Source: Prevotellaceae bacterium
Lineage (GTDB): Bacteria > Bacteroidota > Bacteroidia > Bacteroidales > UBA932
Length of the DNA: 6,406 nt
Reading direction: 5' to 3'
Assembly: GCA_031278135.1 (NCBI GenBank)
Contig: JAITKY010000044.1
Span: forward strand, 1-6,406
Under the pieces are notes generated by a model, which worked only from the letters and a program-made list of their open reading frames with translations, ran no database searches and was not told where the DNA came from. How positions within the stretch are numbered: position 1 is the stretch's first letter; every line of letters begins with the position of its first letter. The position numbers and the translations under genes were made by a program. Below are positions 6,079 to 6,406 of this stretch, in pieces.

Positions 6079-6237
6079 GTCTGTCTGGTAACTTGTTCAG
6101 AAACAGAAAGAGTAGTAGATGAAACGGACGAAGCAGATGAAGCCGATAAATACTCAACCAACGGTTCAGGCAATTTAAACCTTTATTATAAAGATAATGA
6201 ATACTTTGATAAATGTTCTCTCATAAGTGGCAGATAG
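6057..6237 (+). pseudogene. Lipoprotein-like short reading frame, start out of frame
   Basis: A frame open from 6049 to the stop at 6235-6237 reads FFLGVCLVTCSETERVV and then an acidic stretch DETDEADEADK, ending CSLISGR. The hydrophobic run followed by LVTC-S resembles a lipoprotein signal with an acidic linker behind the Cys, as often seen in Bacteroidetes surface lipoproteins. No start codon lies in this frame. An ATG at 6057 is one base out of frame, and dropping one T from the run of six at 6067-6072 would join it, giving MSYLF-LGVCLVTC. The product would be only about 60 aa and its signal would lack a basic N-terminus. I do not recognise the rest. It could be a decayed lipoprotein start or a chance open frame. 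Confidence 0.22.
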
Positions 6238-6267
6238 AAAACATACAAAATTTGATAGCGTCCTATT

Positions 6268-6405
6268 TCAATTGTCATCAATATAAGGAATTGCGAATGC
6301 AAATTTGACATCCCATACTTTATCCGTTATTCCGGCATATAGAGCAGGTGTTCGAGGCGTTCGTGTTTTGTCGGGATTTTTGCTCAGAGAACCGTGTGGT
6401 CTAAT
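6268..6405 (-). pseudogene. DDE transposase, C-terminal 45 codons, rest outside window
   Basis: Read inward from the right edge, the minus frame gives IRPHGSLSKNPDKTRTPRTP, then ALYAGITDKVWDVKFAF and AIPYIDDN with a stop at 6268-6270. The pattern N-F-x-R-P/V-H-x-S-L followed by R-T-P-A-M-x-A-G-(L/I)-T-D-x-(V/I)-W is, from memory, the C-terminal end of a group of DDE/integrase-core transposases. The C-terminus seems complete. Whether the gene is intact upstream cannot be seen, so 'pseudogene' here means partial. I cannot name the IS family with confidence. The matching end of the element should lie below 6268, somewhere in the uncharacterised stretch down to 6052. Confidence 0.5.
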
Positions 6406-6406
6406 A

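Overview
The window looks like a chromosomal segment of a Bacteroidetes bacterium, most likely order Bacteroidales. Three things point there. Two divergent promoters fit the Bacteroidetes pattern TTTG-N(17-20)-TAnnTTTG, and both have the -7 box TACCTTTG. Translation starts sit in A/T-rich sequence with little or no Shine-Dalgarno. The gene content is also typical: an rpsF-rpsR-rplI cluster without ssb, a PorT-like small beta-barrel protein, and a permease tail ending in a NPAEAIK motif.

Layout: 1-205 is the interrupted tail of an IS1380-like transposase running in from the left edge. Positions 206-745 hold no convincing intact gene. They contain decayed sequence that may include more of the IS, then an A/T-rich leader. 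Positions 746-3751 form a two-gene unit: nrdJ (adenosylcobalamin-dependent, class II ribonucleotide reductase, 847 aa) and, 3 nt later, tadA (tRNA adenosine deaminase). A series of four perfect hairpins (3755-3872) separates tadA from a convergent outer-membrane beta-barrel gene (3894-4433, minus strand). Positions 4434-4649 are a divergent promoter region that also drives rpsF (S6), rpsR (S18) and rplI (L9), at 4650-5753.

The right end (5786-6406) is accessory debris: the last 88 codons of a MacB/FtsX-type ABC permease on the minus strand, cut off at about 6052; a short plus-strand reading frame resembling the start of a lipoprotein but lacking a start in frame; and the C-terminal 45 codons of a DDE transposase on the minus strand, entering from beyond the window.

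The intact genes are housekeeping: deoxynucleotide synthesis from ribonucleotides, wobble inosine formation in tRNA, and small- and large-subunit ribosomal proteins. The ribosomal cluster sits in a core block flanked by transposase remnants on both sides. I found no CRISPR array, tRNA, rRNA, cobalamin riboswitch or new defence-like system. The most interesting parts are the hairpin series after tadA and the broken junction at about 6050-6080.
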